A stretch of 64,000 nt of DNA from Enterovibrio paralichthyis (GTDB taxonomy: Bacteria; Pseudomonadota; Gammaproteobacteria; Enterobacterales; Vibrionaceae), in contig NZ_JAHUTS010000008.1 of NCBI RefSeq assembly GCF_019209835.1, positions 124,001 to 188,000 on the forward strand, read 5' to 3'. The translations under genes were made by a program, and so were the position numbers. Shown here in pieces: positions 41,245-51,062 of the stretch (position 1 is its first letter; the number at the start of each line of letters is the position of its first letter). The notes under the pieces were generated by a model. It saw nothing but the letters and a program-made list of their open reading frames with translations, made no database searches and was not told the DNA's origin.

Positions 41245-42297
41245 GTGGCGAACACACTATTTAGGGATGAAAGCAAACTGTCAGATACCAATGAACGTAG
41301 TCTACCTAGGTATGAAATAGACGTTAGAGCAGTAGTGCAGGCTCTCAGGGATGCAAAAAAGCTCATACTGTTTTTTTCTATGTTTGGGTTGTTGCTTGGC
41401 TATTTTTACACTTCAAAAATCAAAGATTATTGGACAGCAAGTGCGATAGTCGTTGAAGCCAATACTTCAGATTTGAAACAGCTAAACCAACTAGTTAAGT
41501 ATTATCAAATTCTGTTGGCAATGAAAAGTACTGATAATGAGAACGCAAATGATGCATCAAAGCAAGATGCTATAGATTTGAATTTTTTTCTCAATGATGA
41601 TTACTTATATGATTTCTTTATAAGTATGTTGGAGTCTGATAAGAATAAATCAGAGTTCTCTGGACGTAATTTAGGAAATTCAAGCGAAATATCGACTCTG
41701 AAAGTTATAAGGAAAGATGAAGGGAAGTCTATTGTTTCAATTCGAAGTGAAGACAGAAATAATATACATGACACTTTGAATAATTACATAAGCTATACTC
41801 AGGAAAGTGCTTATCGAGAGGTATTAAAAGAACTCGATGCGATAATTTCTATTGAAAAAGATATTCTTAATAAAAGATTGACTCTGCAGAAGTTGCTAGC
41901 AGAAGAAATGTTAAGGACAGAGATTGAAAAGTCCAAGTTGGCTCTAAAAATAGCGTTAGAGGCTGGGATTGTTAAGCCCCTTGAAAGTTTTTATGGCTCT
42001 GACAATTTGGGGGTTGAGTTTGGCGTAGATGTTTTAAATGCAAAAATTTCAGCATTGAAGAATTTCAAACATATGGAAGTCATTAATAGTGAGATTTCCG
42101 GGATAAAGTTGAAAAAAAGCTTGTTAGAACTTCCGATAGCAAACGAAGGAATAGAAAATATCGTATCGATACCCAAAATGGCTACAACCTCAGAGGTTAA
42201 TGGTAACAGTAAAAGATTCTTCGTGCTCTTTACAGGAGTATTTCTAGGTTTGATTTTTGGTATAGTGCTTGCTTTGTTTAGAAAGATTTTTCTATAG
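41245..42297 (+). CDS. wzz: Wzz-like polysaccharide chain-length determinant protein
   Basis: The 350-aa inner-membrane protein has transmembrane helices near residues 40-55 and 325-345 and a large periplasmic coiled-coil region between them, the plan of Wzz/PCP proteins that set O-antigen or capsule chain length. There is no C-terminal kinase domain, so it is PCP1-type rather than Wzc. The start is GTG with AAGGAGAG six bases before it. The gene is clearly AT-rich compared with the chromosome. It follows the ops element directly, as the first gene of the operon. Confidence 0.82.
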   Translation: MANTLFRDESKLSDTNERSLPRYEIDVRAVVQALRDAKKLILFFSMFGLLLGYFYTSKIKDYWTASAIVVEANTSDLKQLNQLVKYYQILLAMKSTDNENANDASKQDAIDLNFFLNDDYLYDFFISMLESDKNKSEFSGRNLGNSSEISTLKVIRKDEGKSIVSIRSEDRNNIHDTLNNYISYTQESAYREVLKELDAIISIEKDILNKRLTLQKLLAEEMLRTEIEKSKLALKIALEAGIVKPLESFYGSDNLGVEFGVDVLNAKISALKNFKHMEVINSEISGIKLKKSLLELPIANEGIENIVSIPKMATTSEVNGNSKRFFVLFTGVFLGLIFGIVLALFRKIFL

Positions 42298-42401
42298 CAT
42301 TCCGTGCAAAGCTAAATCTCTCTACTGGCTCGGAAATAAAAGGTTTCGCGTCGTAAATTATTTGCTTGTTTTACTTGTCTAGAGATGCTTGGGTAACGAC
42401 A

Positions 42402-43517
42402 ATGAAAAAAATACTAACTATATTCGGAACCAGACCTGAGGCGATAAAAATGGCGCCTTTAGTTCATGAGTTGAATAACCATCACAATGTGGAGGTAAAA
42501 TGCTGCGTAACAGCACAGCATAGAGAAATGCTAGATCAAGTTCTACAACTTTTTGAAATAGAACCAGATTATGATTTGGACCTGATGACGGCCGGACAGA
42601 CTCTAAATGACGTGACCGCGCGAATTCTATTGGAGCTAAAAGACGTACTACGAGAGTTCCAACCTGACGTCGTGCTAGTGCATGGTGACACTGCGACAAC
42701 GTTCGCCGCAAGCTTGGCCGCCTACTACGAACAAATCAAAGTTGGTCATGTGGAGGCGGGGTTAAGAACAGGAAACATCTATTCACCTTGGCCGGAAGAG
42801 GCAAACCGAAAATTAACAGGTGTTCTCGCGAACTATCACTTTGCGCCAACTGAAAACTCGAAAAATAACTTGTTGAGTGAGGGTTACTCTGAAGGGGGGA
42901 TCTTTGTCACTGGGAATACCGTGGTTGATGCGTTATTGCTAGCCAAAGAAAAGATCGACAGCGATGCTGAACTACAAGCCACATTAAAGGCGCAATTCCC
43001 CTATTTAGACACAGATAAAAAAATGATTTTGGTGACAGGGCATCGCAGAGAAAGCTTTGGTGGAGGATTTGAGCGGATCTGTACTGCGTTGGCGCAGATA
43101 GCCAGTGAACACAAAGATTGCCAAATTGTTTACCCGTTACACCTAAACCCAAATGTTCGAGAGCCAGTACAACGCATTTTATCTGGGATCGAGAACATTG
43201 TTCTCACTGAGCCTCAGCAATATCTTCCTTTTGTGTACTTGATGAATCAAGCGCATATCATCCTGACAGATTCGGGTGGTATTCAAGAAGAAGCTCCCTC
43301 ACTAGGTAAACCTGTGCTTGTGATGAGAGAAACGACCGAGCGCCCAGAAGCGGTCGCCGCGGGTACTGTCAAACTGGTGGGTACAGATGTCGAACTCATA
43401 ACATCTAGCATCAGAGAGCTTCTGCAAGACGAGAAAAAATATCAAGAGATGAGCTTTGCGCACAATCCATACGGTGATGGACAAGCGTCAAAGCGCATTG
43501 TTGAACAACTTTTATAA
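42402..43517 (+). CDS. wecB: UDP-N-acetylglucosamine 2-epimerase (non-hydrolysing)
   Basis: This enzyme interconverts UDP-GlcNAc and UDP-ManNAc. The 371-aa protein begins MKKILTIFGTRPEAIKMAPL, the family hallmark. It contains TGHRRESFG and the UDP-binding segment LTDSGGIQEEAPSLGKPVLV followed by MRETTERPE. The ATG at 42402 is used; an upstream TTG would add twelve non-conserved residues. The product UDP-ManNAc could serve ManNAcA-type sugars, with the dehydrogenase encoded next. Confidence 0.92.
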   Translation: MKKILTIFGTRPEAIKMAPLVHELNNHHNVEVKCCVTAQHREMLDQVLQLFEIEPDYDLDLMTAGQTLNDVTARILLELKDVLREFQPDVVLVHGDTATTFAASLAAYYEQIKVGHVEAGLRTGNIYSPWPEEANRKLTGVLANYHFAPTENSKNNLLSEGYSEGGIFVTGNTVVDALLLAKEKIDSDAELQATLKAQFPYLDTDKKMILVTGHRRESFGGGFERICTALAQIASEHKDCQIVYPLHLNPNVREPVQRILSGIENIVLTEPQQYLPFVYLMNQAHIILTDSGGIQEEAPSLGKPVLVMRETTERPEAVAAGTVKLVGTDVELITSSIRELLQDEKKYQEMSFAHNPYGDGQASKRIVEQLL

Positions 43518-43543
43518 CGATTTACTTATCGAGGCTTAGATTC

Positions 43544-44821
43544 ATGAATAATACCATGAATGCGAAAATTGGAATTATTGGCTTAGGCTACGTTGGCCTA
43601 CCTCTTGCTGTTGAGTTTGGTAAAAAGTTCGATACTGTGGGTTTTGACATCAACCAGGGTCGTGTTGATGAGCTAATGTCAGGTCATGACAGCACGCTGG
43701 AGTGCAGTGATACTGAATTGGCGCAAGCATCCAGACTAACATACACAGCAACGCTGGCTGATTTAGAGCAGTGCAATGTTTATATTGTGACTGTTCCAAC
43801 ACCCATTGATAACCACAAAAGACCCGATCTTACGCCATTGATCAAAGCGTCGGAATCGTTGGGTAAAGTGATCTCAAATGGCGATGTGATTATCTACGAA
43901 TCGACGGTTTACCCAGGAGCGACCGAAGAGGAATGCATTCCAGTCGTTGAGCGCGTGTCAGGCCTCGAGTTCAACAAAGACTTTTTTGCTGGTTACTCAC
44001 CAGAGCGTATTAACCCAGGCGATAAAGAGCATCGAGTCACAAACATATTAAAAGTGACCAGCGGTTCGACGCCAGACATTGCGGATTACGTTGATCAGTT
44101 GTACAAGTCCATCATTACGGCGGGTACGCACAAAGCGTCATCCATCAAAGTGGCTGAGGCAGCGAAAGTAATTGAAAACACACAACGTGACGTCAATATT
44201 GCGTTGATCAATGAGCTATCAATCATCTTTAACAAACTGGGTATTGATACGCTAGAAGTACTGGAAGCCGCAGGCACGAAATGGAATTTCTTACCGTTTC
44301 GCCCAGGCCTTGTTGGCGGGCACTGTATTGGTGTTGACCCATACTACCTTACCCACAAAGCGCAATCGGTTGGGTATCATCCAGAAATGATTCTAGCGGG
44401 ACGTCGACTCAATGACGGGATGGGGCAATATACCGTTTCTCAACTGGTAAAAACGATGTTGAAGAAACGCATCCACGTTGAAGGCGCGAATGTATTGGTG
44501 ATGGGTCTGACGTTCAAAGAAAACTGTCCAGATCTACGCAACACCAAAGTCATCGATATCGTCTCTGAATTGAAAGAGTACAACATCAATGTTGACGTTA
44601 TGGACCCATGGTGTTCATCAGAAGAAGCCGAAGAAGAGTACGGATTAACGCTTTGTACTGAGAAGAAGGTAGGGTTCTATGATGCTGTTGTCCTTGCTGT
44701 TGCCCATGATGAGTTCAAAAACATGGGTGCAGAAGAAATACGAAGCTTCGGTAAGCCAGAACACGTACTTTATGACCTGAAATACGTTCTCGGCAAAAAT
44801 GATGTCGATATGCGTTTGTAA
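43544..44821 (+). CDS. tviB: UDP-sugar 6-dehydrogenase (TviB/WbpA-like)
   Basis: This NAD-dependent dehydrogenase of 425 aa oxidises UDP-HexNAc to the uronic acid in two steps. It has the Rossmann motif KIGIIGLGYVGLPLAVEFG, the catalytic cysteine in GGHCIGVDPYYL (about residue 262) and the segment GLTFKENCPDLRNTKV. Closest family by eye is TviB/VipA (UDP-GlcNAc to UDP-GlcNAcA, first step to the Vi antigen unit). UDP-ManNAc cannot be excluded as substrate, because wecB is adjacent. Confidence 0.88.
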   Translation: MNNTMNAKIGIIGLGYVGLPLAVEFGKKFDTVGFDINQGRVDELMSGHDSTLECSDTELAQASRLTYTATLADLEQCNVYIVTVPTPIDNHKRPDLTPLIKASESLGKVISNGDVIIYESTVYPGATEEECIPVVERVSGLEFNKDFFAGYSPERINPGDKEHRVTNILKVTSGSTPDIADYVDQLYKSIITAGTHKASSIKVAEAAKVIENTQRDVNIALINELSIIFNKLGIDTLEVLEAAGTKWNFLPFRPGLVGGHCIGVDPYYLTHKAQSVGYHPEMILAGRRLNDGMGQYTVSQLVKTMLKKRIHVEGANVLVMGLTFKENCPDLRNTKVIDIVSELKEYNINVDVMDPWCSSEEAEEEYGLTLCTEKKVGFYDAVVLAVAHDEFKNMGAEEIRSFGKPEHVLYDLKYVLGKNDVDMRL

Positions 44822-44845
44822 TCCGCAAAATTCATAGGTGTAAAC

Positions 44846-45871
44846 ATGTCAAAATATGAACAAATTCAGCAGGCATTGCAGTCGGCACCAAAGGTGTGGT
44901 TAGTCACTGGCGTTGCTGGGTTTATCGGCTCAAATTTACTTGAGAACCTGCTAAAACTGGGACAAACCGTCGTGGGGTTGGATAACTTTGCTACGGGGCA
45001 CCAACGTAATCTTGATGAAGTGAAAACACGCGTATCAGAAGAACAGTGGGGAAAGTTCACATTTATCGAAGGTGATATTCGCGACTTTGAAACCTGTAAA
45101 TCAGCCGTAACAGGCGTAGATTACGTTTTGCATCAAGCCGCACTCGGCTCGGTTCCACGTTCGATTGATGATCCTGTGACGACAAACTCGGCCAACATTA
45201 CGGGCTTCTTGAACATGTTGACTGCAGCGAAAGATGCGCAGGTAGCAAGCTTTACCTATGCGGCAAGTAGCTCAACGTACGGTGATCATCCTGCATTGCC
45301 AAAAGTAGAAGAAAACATTGGAAGTCCATTGTCACCCTACGCAGTCACCAAATACGTAAACGAACTTTACGCCTCCGTATTTGCAAGGACTTATGGTTTT
45401 AAAACCATTGGTCTTCGCTACTTCAATGTGTTTGGACAAAGACAGGATCCAAATGGTGCTTACGCCGCCGTAATCCCGAAATGGACCGCCGCAATGATTA
45501 CGGGCGAAGGTGTTTGCATTAACGGAGATGGTGAAACAAGTAGAGACTTTTGTTTTATCGAAAACGTCGTTCAAATGAACATACTCGCTGCAACAGCAGA
45601 GAGCGACAGTAAAGATGAAGTGTATAATGTTGCCGTTGGTGATAGAACGACACTTAATCAGTTGTATGCATACCTTAAAGAAGCCCTAGGAGAAAATGAC
45701 GTAACAGTTACCATGGAGCCGGAATATCGTGACTTCCGTGCTGGCGACGTTCGTCACTCTCAAGCTGACATTAGCAAAGCGAAGTCCAAGCTTGGCTATG
45801 AGCCACTGTTTACAATCAAATCAGGCATTGGTAAAGCTATGCCATGGTACAAGTCGTTTCTTTCACATTAA
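44846..45871 (+). CDS. tviC: UDP-N-acetylhexosamine(uronate) C4-epimerase (TviC/WbpP-like)
   Basis: This 341-aa extended short-chain dehydrogenase/reductase converts UDP-GlcNAc or UDP-GlcNAcA to the galacto form. It shows the NAD loop VTGVAGFIGSNLLENLL, HQAALGSVPRSIDDP and the catalytic S-Y-x3-K (SSSTYGD, then SPYAVTKYVNELY). SVPRSI and the substrate-loop sequences match the TviC/WbpP group. Together with tviB it gives UDP-GalNAcA, the Vi-antigen-type precursor. Confidence 0.9.
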   Translation: MSKYEQIQQALQSAPKVWLVTGVAGFIGSNLLENLLKLGQTVVGLDNFATGHQRNLDEVKTRVSEEQWGKFTFIEGDIRDFETCKSAVTGVDYVLHQAALGSVPRSIDDPVTTNSANITGFLNMLTAAKDAQVASFTYAASSSTYGDHPALPKVEENIGSPLSPYAVTKYVNELYASVFARTYGFKTIGLRYFNVFGQRQDPNGAYAAVIPKWTAAMITGEGVCINGDGETSRDFCFIENVVQMNILAATAESDSKDEVYNVAVGDRTTLNQLYAYLKEALGENDVTVTMEPEYRDFRAGDVRHSQADISKAKSKLGYEPLFTIKSGIGKAMPWYKSFLSH

Positions 45872-45962
45872 TGAACACTAAACCTAAGTGGATGACTTAC
45901 GCAACCTCGCCAATTTATGGCAGGTACAGCGGCCTCCGCTTTCGGTATTAAGAGAACATCGC

Positions 45963-46976
45963 ATGTTAAATAACAAAGTAGTATTGATCACGGGCGGAAC
46001 GGGATCATTCGGTAAGCAGTTCATCAAAACTATCTTAGAGCGCTATAAAGATGTGAAAAAAATCATCATCTTTTCACGAGACGAACTAAAGCAGTTTGAA
46101 CTGAAACAGCTCTACCCAGAGCCACAATACCCACAACTGCGTTTTTTCATTGGCGATGTGCGTGATCAACAGCGCATGATGCAAGCATGTGAAGGTGTGG
46201 ATGTGATCATTCACGCGGCAGCGATCAAGCAGGTGGATACAGCGGAATACAACCCGACTGAATGTATTCGTACCAATATCACGGGTGCTGAAAACGTCAT
46301 CAATGCAGCACTGCAGTGTGGTGTGAGAGACGTCGTTGCGCTCTCAACAGATAAAGCGTGTGCACCTATTAACCTTTACGGTGCTACCAAGCTGGCATCC
46401 GACAAACTATTCACGGCGGCAAACAACATCAAAGGTTCGAAAAATATTCGTTTCAGTGTTGTACGCTATGGAAACGTGATGGGATCTCGTGGTTCGGTTA
46501 TTCCATTCTTCATGAAAAAACGTGAAGAGGGTGTACTTCCGATCACTCACGACGAAATGACCCGTTTCAACATTTCGCTACAAGATGGCGTAAACATGGT
46601 GATGTATGCGCTGGAAAACCACCTTGGTGGTGAGATTTTCGTACCAAAAATTCCGTCATACAAAATCCTAGATATCGCAAAAGCGGTTGCGCCAGAGTGT
46701 GAAACTAAGGTGGTAGGCATTCGCCCAGGTGAGAAGCTTCATGAGGAGATGATCACTGATACCGACTCACTTAACACCATCGATCTAGGTCGCTACTATG
46801 CAATTCTTCCTTCTGTGTCGTTTACTTACACGGAAGAAGAGTACCTAACGCACCACAAAGCAGAAAAAGTGCCTTTTGGCTTTAAATATAACTCAGGTAC
46901 CAACACTGAGTGGGAAACTGTTGAAAGCCTTCGACAGTTGATTAAAGAGCATGTAGATCCAACATTTTCAGTGTGA
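45963..46976 (+). CDS. pseB: UDP-N-acetylglucosamine 4,6-dehydratase/5-epimerase PseB
   Basis: PseB starts the pseudaminic acid pathway, making UDP-2-acetamido-2,6-dideoxy-beta-L-arabino-hexos-4-ulose. The 337-aa protein has the loop LITGGTGSFGKQFIKTIL, the dehydratase catalytic region STDKACAPINLYGATKLASD and SVVRYGNVMGSRGSVIPFF. The ATG at 45963 is chosen; a start 75 bp upstream would add an unconserved peptide. The stop overlaps the GTG of pseC. Confidence 0.93.
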   Translation: MLNNKVVLITGGTGSFGKQFIKTILERYKDVKKIIIFSRDELKQFELKQLYPEPQYPQLRFFIGDVRDQQRMMQACEGVDVIIHAAAIKQVDTAEYNPTECIRTNITGAENVINAALQCGVRDVVALSTDKACAPINLYGATKLASDKLFTAANNIKGSKNIRFSVVRYGNVMGSRGSVIPFFMKKREEGVLPITHDEMTRFNISLQDGVNMVMYALENHLGGEIFVPKIPSYKILDIAKAVAPECETKVVGIRPGEKLHEEMITDTDSLNTIDLGRYYAILPSVSFTYTEEEYLTHHKAEKVPFGFKYNSGTNTEWETVESLRQLIKEHVDPTFSV

Positions 46977-48148
46977 GCCAATACGTGATCCCTTACGGTA
47001 AACAAGATATCAGTCAACAAGACATTGACGCGGTTGTAGAAGTACTTAAGTCGGATTTCCTCACGCAGGGACCGAAAGTCCCTGCTTTTGAGGCAGCGCT
47101 GATGGCGCACACAGGTGCAAAGCATGCATTAGCTGTAAATAGTGCAACATCAGCACTTCACATTGCTTGCCTTGCTCTTGGCCTTGGTCCTGGCGATTGG
47201 TTGTGGACCACACCCATCACCTTTGTTGCATCTGCAAACTGTGGTTTGTACTGTGGTGCACAAGTCGACTTTGTGGATATCGATGAGAGAACCTATAACC
47301 TATGTCCTGAAAAGCTCGAGCAAAAACTGCGTGATGCAAAAAATGCTGGGACATTGCCGAAAATTTTAGTTGCTGTTCATCTATGTGGACAGCCATGTGA
47401 CATGAAGGCCATTCATCGACTCTCTAAAGAGTATGGGTTTCGTGTTATCGAAGACGCATCTCATGCGATAGGTGGCAAGTATCATGGTGTGCCTATTGGC
47501 CGTTGTGAGTACTCCGACATTACCGTATTCAGCTTCCACCCTGTAAAAATTGTTACCACAGCGGAAGGCGGTGCAGCGCTAACAAACTGCGAACAGCTTG
47601 CAGCAAAAATGGAGTTGTTGAGAAGTCATGGTATTACACGCAACGAAGCGTTAATGAAAGGCGAAAGTCATGGCGGATGGTATTACCAGCAGATTGATCT
47701 TGGCTACAACTACCGCATGACCGAGCTGCAAGCCGCATTGGGTGTTAGCCAGATGCAACGTTTAGAAGAGTTTGTCGAAGCACGCCATGTACATGCTGTG
47801 CGCTACAATGACCTTCTGAAAGAATTGCCAATCACTTTGCCGTACCAGTTAGAAAACACTTACTCTGGACTTCACTTGTATGTTATTCGACTGAAGCTAG
47901 ACGCGATTTCGCTGACACATAAAGAAGTGTTTGATGCACTGCGTGGGAACGGCATCGGTGTCAACTTACACTATATTCCGGTTCATACTCAGCCGTACTA
48001 CCAAGAACTTGGTTTCAACAATGGCGACTTCCCAGAGTCAGAACGCTACTACTCTGACGCCATATCGCTACCCATGTTCCATGGCATGACGACAGAGCAG
48101 CAAGACGAAGTGGTTCGCGTATTGCACGAGGTTCTTAAACGCAAATGA
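46973..48148 (+). CDS. pseC: UDP-4-amino-4,6-dideoxy-L-AltNAc transaminase PseC
   Basis: PseC is a PLP aminotransferase that aminates C4 of the PseB product. The 391-aa protein belongs to the DegT/DnrJ/EryC1 family: IPYGKQDISQQDIDAVVEVL at the start, IEDASHAIGGKYHG, the PLP lysine in FSFHPVKIVTTAEGG (about residue 186) and GYNYRMTELQAALG. The start is GTG at 46973, overlapping pseB; another GTG at 46985 would also give a full domain. It overlaps the next gene by four bases. Confidence 0.93.
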   Translation: MSQYVIPYGKQDISQQDIDAVVEVLKSDFLTQGPKVPAFEAALMAHTGAKHALAVNSATSALHIACLALGLGPGDWLWTTPITFVASANCGLYCGAQVDFVDIDERTYNLCPEKLEQKLRDAKNAGTLPKILVAVHLCGQPCDMKAIHRLSKEYGFRVIEDASHAIGGKYHGVPIGRCEYSDITVFSFHPVKIVTTAEGGAALTNCEQLAAKMELLRSHGITRNEALMKGESHGGWYYQQIDLGYNYRMTELQAALGVSQMQRLEEFVEARHVHAVRYNDLLKELPITLPYQLENTYSGLHLYVIRLKLDAISLTHKEVFDALRGNGIGVNLHYIPVHTQPYYQELGFNNGDFPESERYYSDAISLPMFHGMTTEQQDEVVRVLHEVLKRK

Positions 48149-48996
48149 TGAAGCTTTCCCTAGGCACAGCCCAGTTTGGGCTTGACTATGGCGTCACAAA
48201 CACTGGTGGTAAAGTCGATATCGATTTGGTTGGTCAAATCCTTGATTTGGCCAAGTCTTCGGGCATCACCATGATAGATACCGCGATTGCTTACGGCGAT
48301 AGCGAGAAAGTGCTGGGTCAGTTTGACTTATCGGATTTCTCTGTGACATCAAAAATCCCATCGCTAAAAGGGGCAGAAGATGTCATTGAAGAAATGACGC
48401 ATGACTCAAAAGAACGCCTCAATATTGATGTGCTATATGGCCTTATGCTCCACGATGAAAAGGATGCGATTCATCGAAATGGCCAATACCTAGAAGAACT
48501 GCAAGCGGTAAAAGCGCAAGGTCTGGTGCAGAAAGTAGGGGCATCATTTTACTCTACTGACATAGCGCTAGATGTCGTCAAAAGTGGCTTGGTTGATATT
48601 ATTCAAGTCCCTGCAAATCAATTAGATTGCCGTTTTGACGAGAGCGGATTGCTTGCTGCTGCCGCAGAAAACAACGTTGAAGTGCATGTTCGCTCCTTGT
48701 TACTGCAAGGGCTGTTAGCGGTTGACGCAGCCAAAAGGCCTGCAAAATTTCGACACCATTCAGACTTGCTGAAATACGACGAATGTTGCCGCGAGATGAA
48801 GTTATCTCCGGTAGAAATGGCGTTGTCTTACCTCGTGACACAACCGAACATCCACTATGGGGTTATCGGCTGCGTTCACCCAGAACAGCTTGATGAAATT
48901 ATCACGGCTTATAAGAAAATAGAAAACATGGGGTTGCACTCCAATCTAACGTTATCTTCGCACGATGACGTATTAGTCAACCCATCAAAGTGGTAA
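48145..48996 (+). CDS. Aldo/keto reductase in the nonulosonate cluster
   Basis: The 283-aa protein is of the aldo/keto reductase superfamily: LSLGTAQFGLDYGVTN at the start, the catalytic aspartate and tyrosine in MIDTAIAYGDSEKVLG, and IQVPANQLDCR in the barrel. Such reductases often accompany SpsF-type cytidylyltransferases and class III aminotransferases in surface-sugar clusters. The substrate is not known; it could reduce or oxidise a nonulosonate side chain. It overlaps pseC, so it belongs to the same transcript. Confidence 0.8.
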   Translation: MMKLSLGTAQFGLDYGVTNTGGKVDIDLVGQILDLAKSSGITMIDTAIAYGDSEKVLGQFDLSDFSVTSKIPSLKGAEDVIEEMTHDSKERLNIDVLYGLMLHDEKDAIHRNGQYLEELQAVKAQGLVQKVGASFYSTDIALDVVKSGLVDIIQVPANQLDCRFDESGLLAAAAENNVEVHVRSLLLQGLLAVDAAKRPAKFRHHSDLLKYDECCREMKLSPVEMALSYLVTQPNIHYGVIGCVHPEQLDEIITAYKKIENMGLHSNLTLSSHDDVLVNPSKW

Positions 48997-49006
48997 GGAA
49001 TTCAAT

Positions 49007-49756
49007 ATGACCGTAGTTGCCATTTTGCAGGCGAGAGCATCTTCTACCCGTCTACCTGGTAAAGTCATGCTTCCACTCTTAGATAAGCCAATGTTGGAAC
49101 GGCAAATCGAAAGGGTACTGCGCAGTAGTACGCTAAACACGCTCATTATCGCAACATCCGAAAACGCGTCAGATGATGCAGTCGCAGCGCTCGCAAAAGG
49201 CTTGGGTTTACCTTGCTACCGCGGAAGCTTAGATGACGTTTTGGATCGTTTCTACCAAGCTGCACTGACTGTAAAACCCTCCCACGTAGTAAGGCTGACA
49301 GGTGATTGTCCTCTAGCCGATCCCGACGTGATTGATCGCGTGGTGCAACACCATTTGGAAAGTGGCGCAGATTATACATCGAATGTTTGCCCCCCAACCT
49401 ATCCTGACGGGTTGGATGTTGAAGTGATGACATTCTCATCTTTGGAATCAGCATGGCGCAATGCACAATTGCCCTCTGAACGAGAGCACGTCACTTCATA
49501 CATCCGTAAACCTGAAGCGGGTTACAAGCTAGAAAACGTCGAAGGTGAACAAGATCTTTCACATTGTCGTTGGACAGTCGATGAACAAGAAGATTTTGAC
49601 TTTGTTTCTGAAGTTTATCGTCAGCTTTATGCACAAAAGCCGTGTTTTACGACAAAAGACGTACTAACACTTATTGAGGAAAAGCCAGAGCTCGCATCAA
49701 TTAATCAAAACTTTGAGCGTAACGAAGGCTATACCAAATCCCTGTTAAAAGATTAA
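49007..49756 (+). CDS. SpsF-type cytidylyltransferase (PseF function likely)
   Basis: This 249-aa protein is of the SpsF/NeuA-like nucleotidyltransferase family. It has the nucleotide-binding start VVAILQARASSTRLPGKVM, VVRLTGDCPLADPDVID and CRWTVDEQEDFDFV. It differs from the usual PseF, which starts with PARGGSKRIP. In Bacillus sps clusters SpsF takes the CMP-transfer place in a pse-like pathway. No other CMP-nonulosonate synthetase is present here, so it probably activates the final sugar with CMP. That role is inferred from context. Confidence 0.78.
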   Translation: MTVVAILQARASSTRLPGKVMLPLLDKPMLERQIERVLRSSTLNTLIIATSENASDDAVAALAKGLGLPCYRGSLDDVLDRFYQAALTVKPSHVVRLTGDCPLADPDVIDRVVQHHLESGADYTSNVCPPTYPDGLDVEVMTFSSLESAWRNAQLPSEREHVTSYIRKPEAGYKLENVEGEQDLSHCRWTVDEQEDFDFVSEVYRQLYAQKPCFTTKDVLTLIEEKPELASINQNFERNEGYTKSLLKD

Positions 49757-49772
49757 TGTTGAGACACTCACT

Positions 49773-51062
49773 ATGTCAGATCGTTATGCTATTTCTGAGC
49801 AGTTACTAGAGCGTGCGAAGGCCTCTATCCCTCTGGGTTCTCAGACTTTTTCAAAGAGTATTACTCAATTCCCTCATGGTGTTTCCCCTTACTTTGCGAA
49901 AAAAGGCAAAGGCGCCAAACTGTGGGATGTTGATGGCAACGAGTACATCGATTTTATCAATGGCCTCTTGAGTGTTTGTATCGGATACGCAGATGATGCA
50001 GTGAATGCCGCCGTGACTGCACAGCTGGCAAATGGCGTGAGCTTTTCGCTGTCGCACCAGTTAGAAGCCGATGTTGCCGAAAAGCTGATCGACTTAGTCC
50101 CTTGTGCTGAGATGGTTCGTTTTGGCAAGAATGGCACAGACAGCACCTCAGCAGCCATTCGATTAGCACGTGCTTACACGGGTAAAGACCTCGTGTTGGT
50201 ATGTGGCTACCACGGTTGGCAGGATTGGTACATCGGTTCGACATCACGTAACCTTGGTGTGCCTAAATCAACACAAGCTTTGACCAAGACTTTCAAATAC
50301 AACGATATTGAGTCGTTCAATGCTCTCATCAACGAGCATCGTGGTGACATTGCAGCAGTCATCATGGAACCAATGAATGTTGAGTATCCAAAGGAAGGCT
50401 TCTTAGAGCACATCCGTGAGATCACCAAAAACGAAAACATCGTGATGATTTTTGACGAAACCATCACAGGTTGTCGCTTCGCTCAAGGTGGTGCGCAAGA
50501 ACTGTTCGGCGTAACGCCAGATCTTGCAACGTTTGGTAAAGGCATTGGTAATGGTTTCCCGCTTTCTGCGGTGATGGGTAAGAAAGAGATCATGCGCTTG
50601 ATGGAAGATATTTTCTATTCAGGCACTTTTGCAGGTGAAACGGCTTCTCTTGCTGCGGCAAATGTCGTACTCGACAAAGTGAAGAATGAAGGCGTATGCC
50701 AGCATTTGGCACAGTTGGGCAACGAATTGAAAGAGCGCCTTACTGCCTTGATCAAATCTCATCAGCTAGAAGATTACGTGTGCTGCCAAGGCCATCCTTC
50801 TTGGTCATTCACCATCTTCAAAGGCGCAGAGTCAATTACGCCGTTTGAGATGAAAACTTACTTTATGCAGGAAATGTTCAAGTCAGGCATTCTGACCTTG
50901 GGCACGCATAACCTGAGCTTCTCTCATACCTCTGAGCATATCAACGCTTTACTTGACAGCTATGATCGCTTCTTTGGAAGATTGGCGGTGTGCATTGAAA
51001 AAGGCAGCCTAGCCGACGAGCTGGAATGTGATGTGCTTGTACCGCTATTCCAAGTTAGATGA
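49773..51062 (+). CDS. Class III aminotransferase (glutamate-1-semialdehyde aminomutase-like)
   Basis: The 429-aa PLP enzyme shows VRFGKNGTDSTSAAIRLARA, CGYHGWQDWYIGST, the aspartate in IMIFDET-like VMIFDETITGCR, and the PLP lysine in ATFGKGIGNGFPLSAV (about residue 264). It resembles HemL but sits within a sugar cluster, so it probably aminates a sugar or side-chain aldehyde. Standard PseC already provides the C4 amino group, so this is an additional amination. Its stop overlaps the pseGH start by four bases. Confidence 0.82.
   Translation: MSDRYAISEQLLERAKASIPLGSQTFSKSITQFPHGVSPYFAKKGKGAKLWDVDGNEYIDFINGLLSVCIGYADDAVNAAVTAQLANGVSFSLSHQLEADVAEKLIDLVPCAEMVRFGKNGTDSTSAAIRLARAYTGKDLVLVCGYHGWQDWYIGSTSRNLGVPKSTQALTKTFKYNDIESFNALINEHRGDIAAVIMEPMNVEYPKEGFLEHIREITKNENIVMIFDETITGCRFAQGGAQELFGVTPDLATFGKGIGNGFPLSAVMGKKEIMRLMEDIFYSGTFAGETASLAAANVVLDKVKNEGVCQHLAQLGNELKERLTALIKSHQLEDYVCCQGHPSWSFTIFKGAESITPFEMKTYFMQEMFKSGILTLGTHNLSFSHTSEHINALLDSYDRFFGRLAVCIEKGSLADELECDVLVPLFQVR

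Noticed and set aside
45888..45962. N-terminal extension of PseB
   Set aside because: The peptide is not conserved and the ATG at 45963 is directly followed by the NAD-binding motif.
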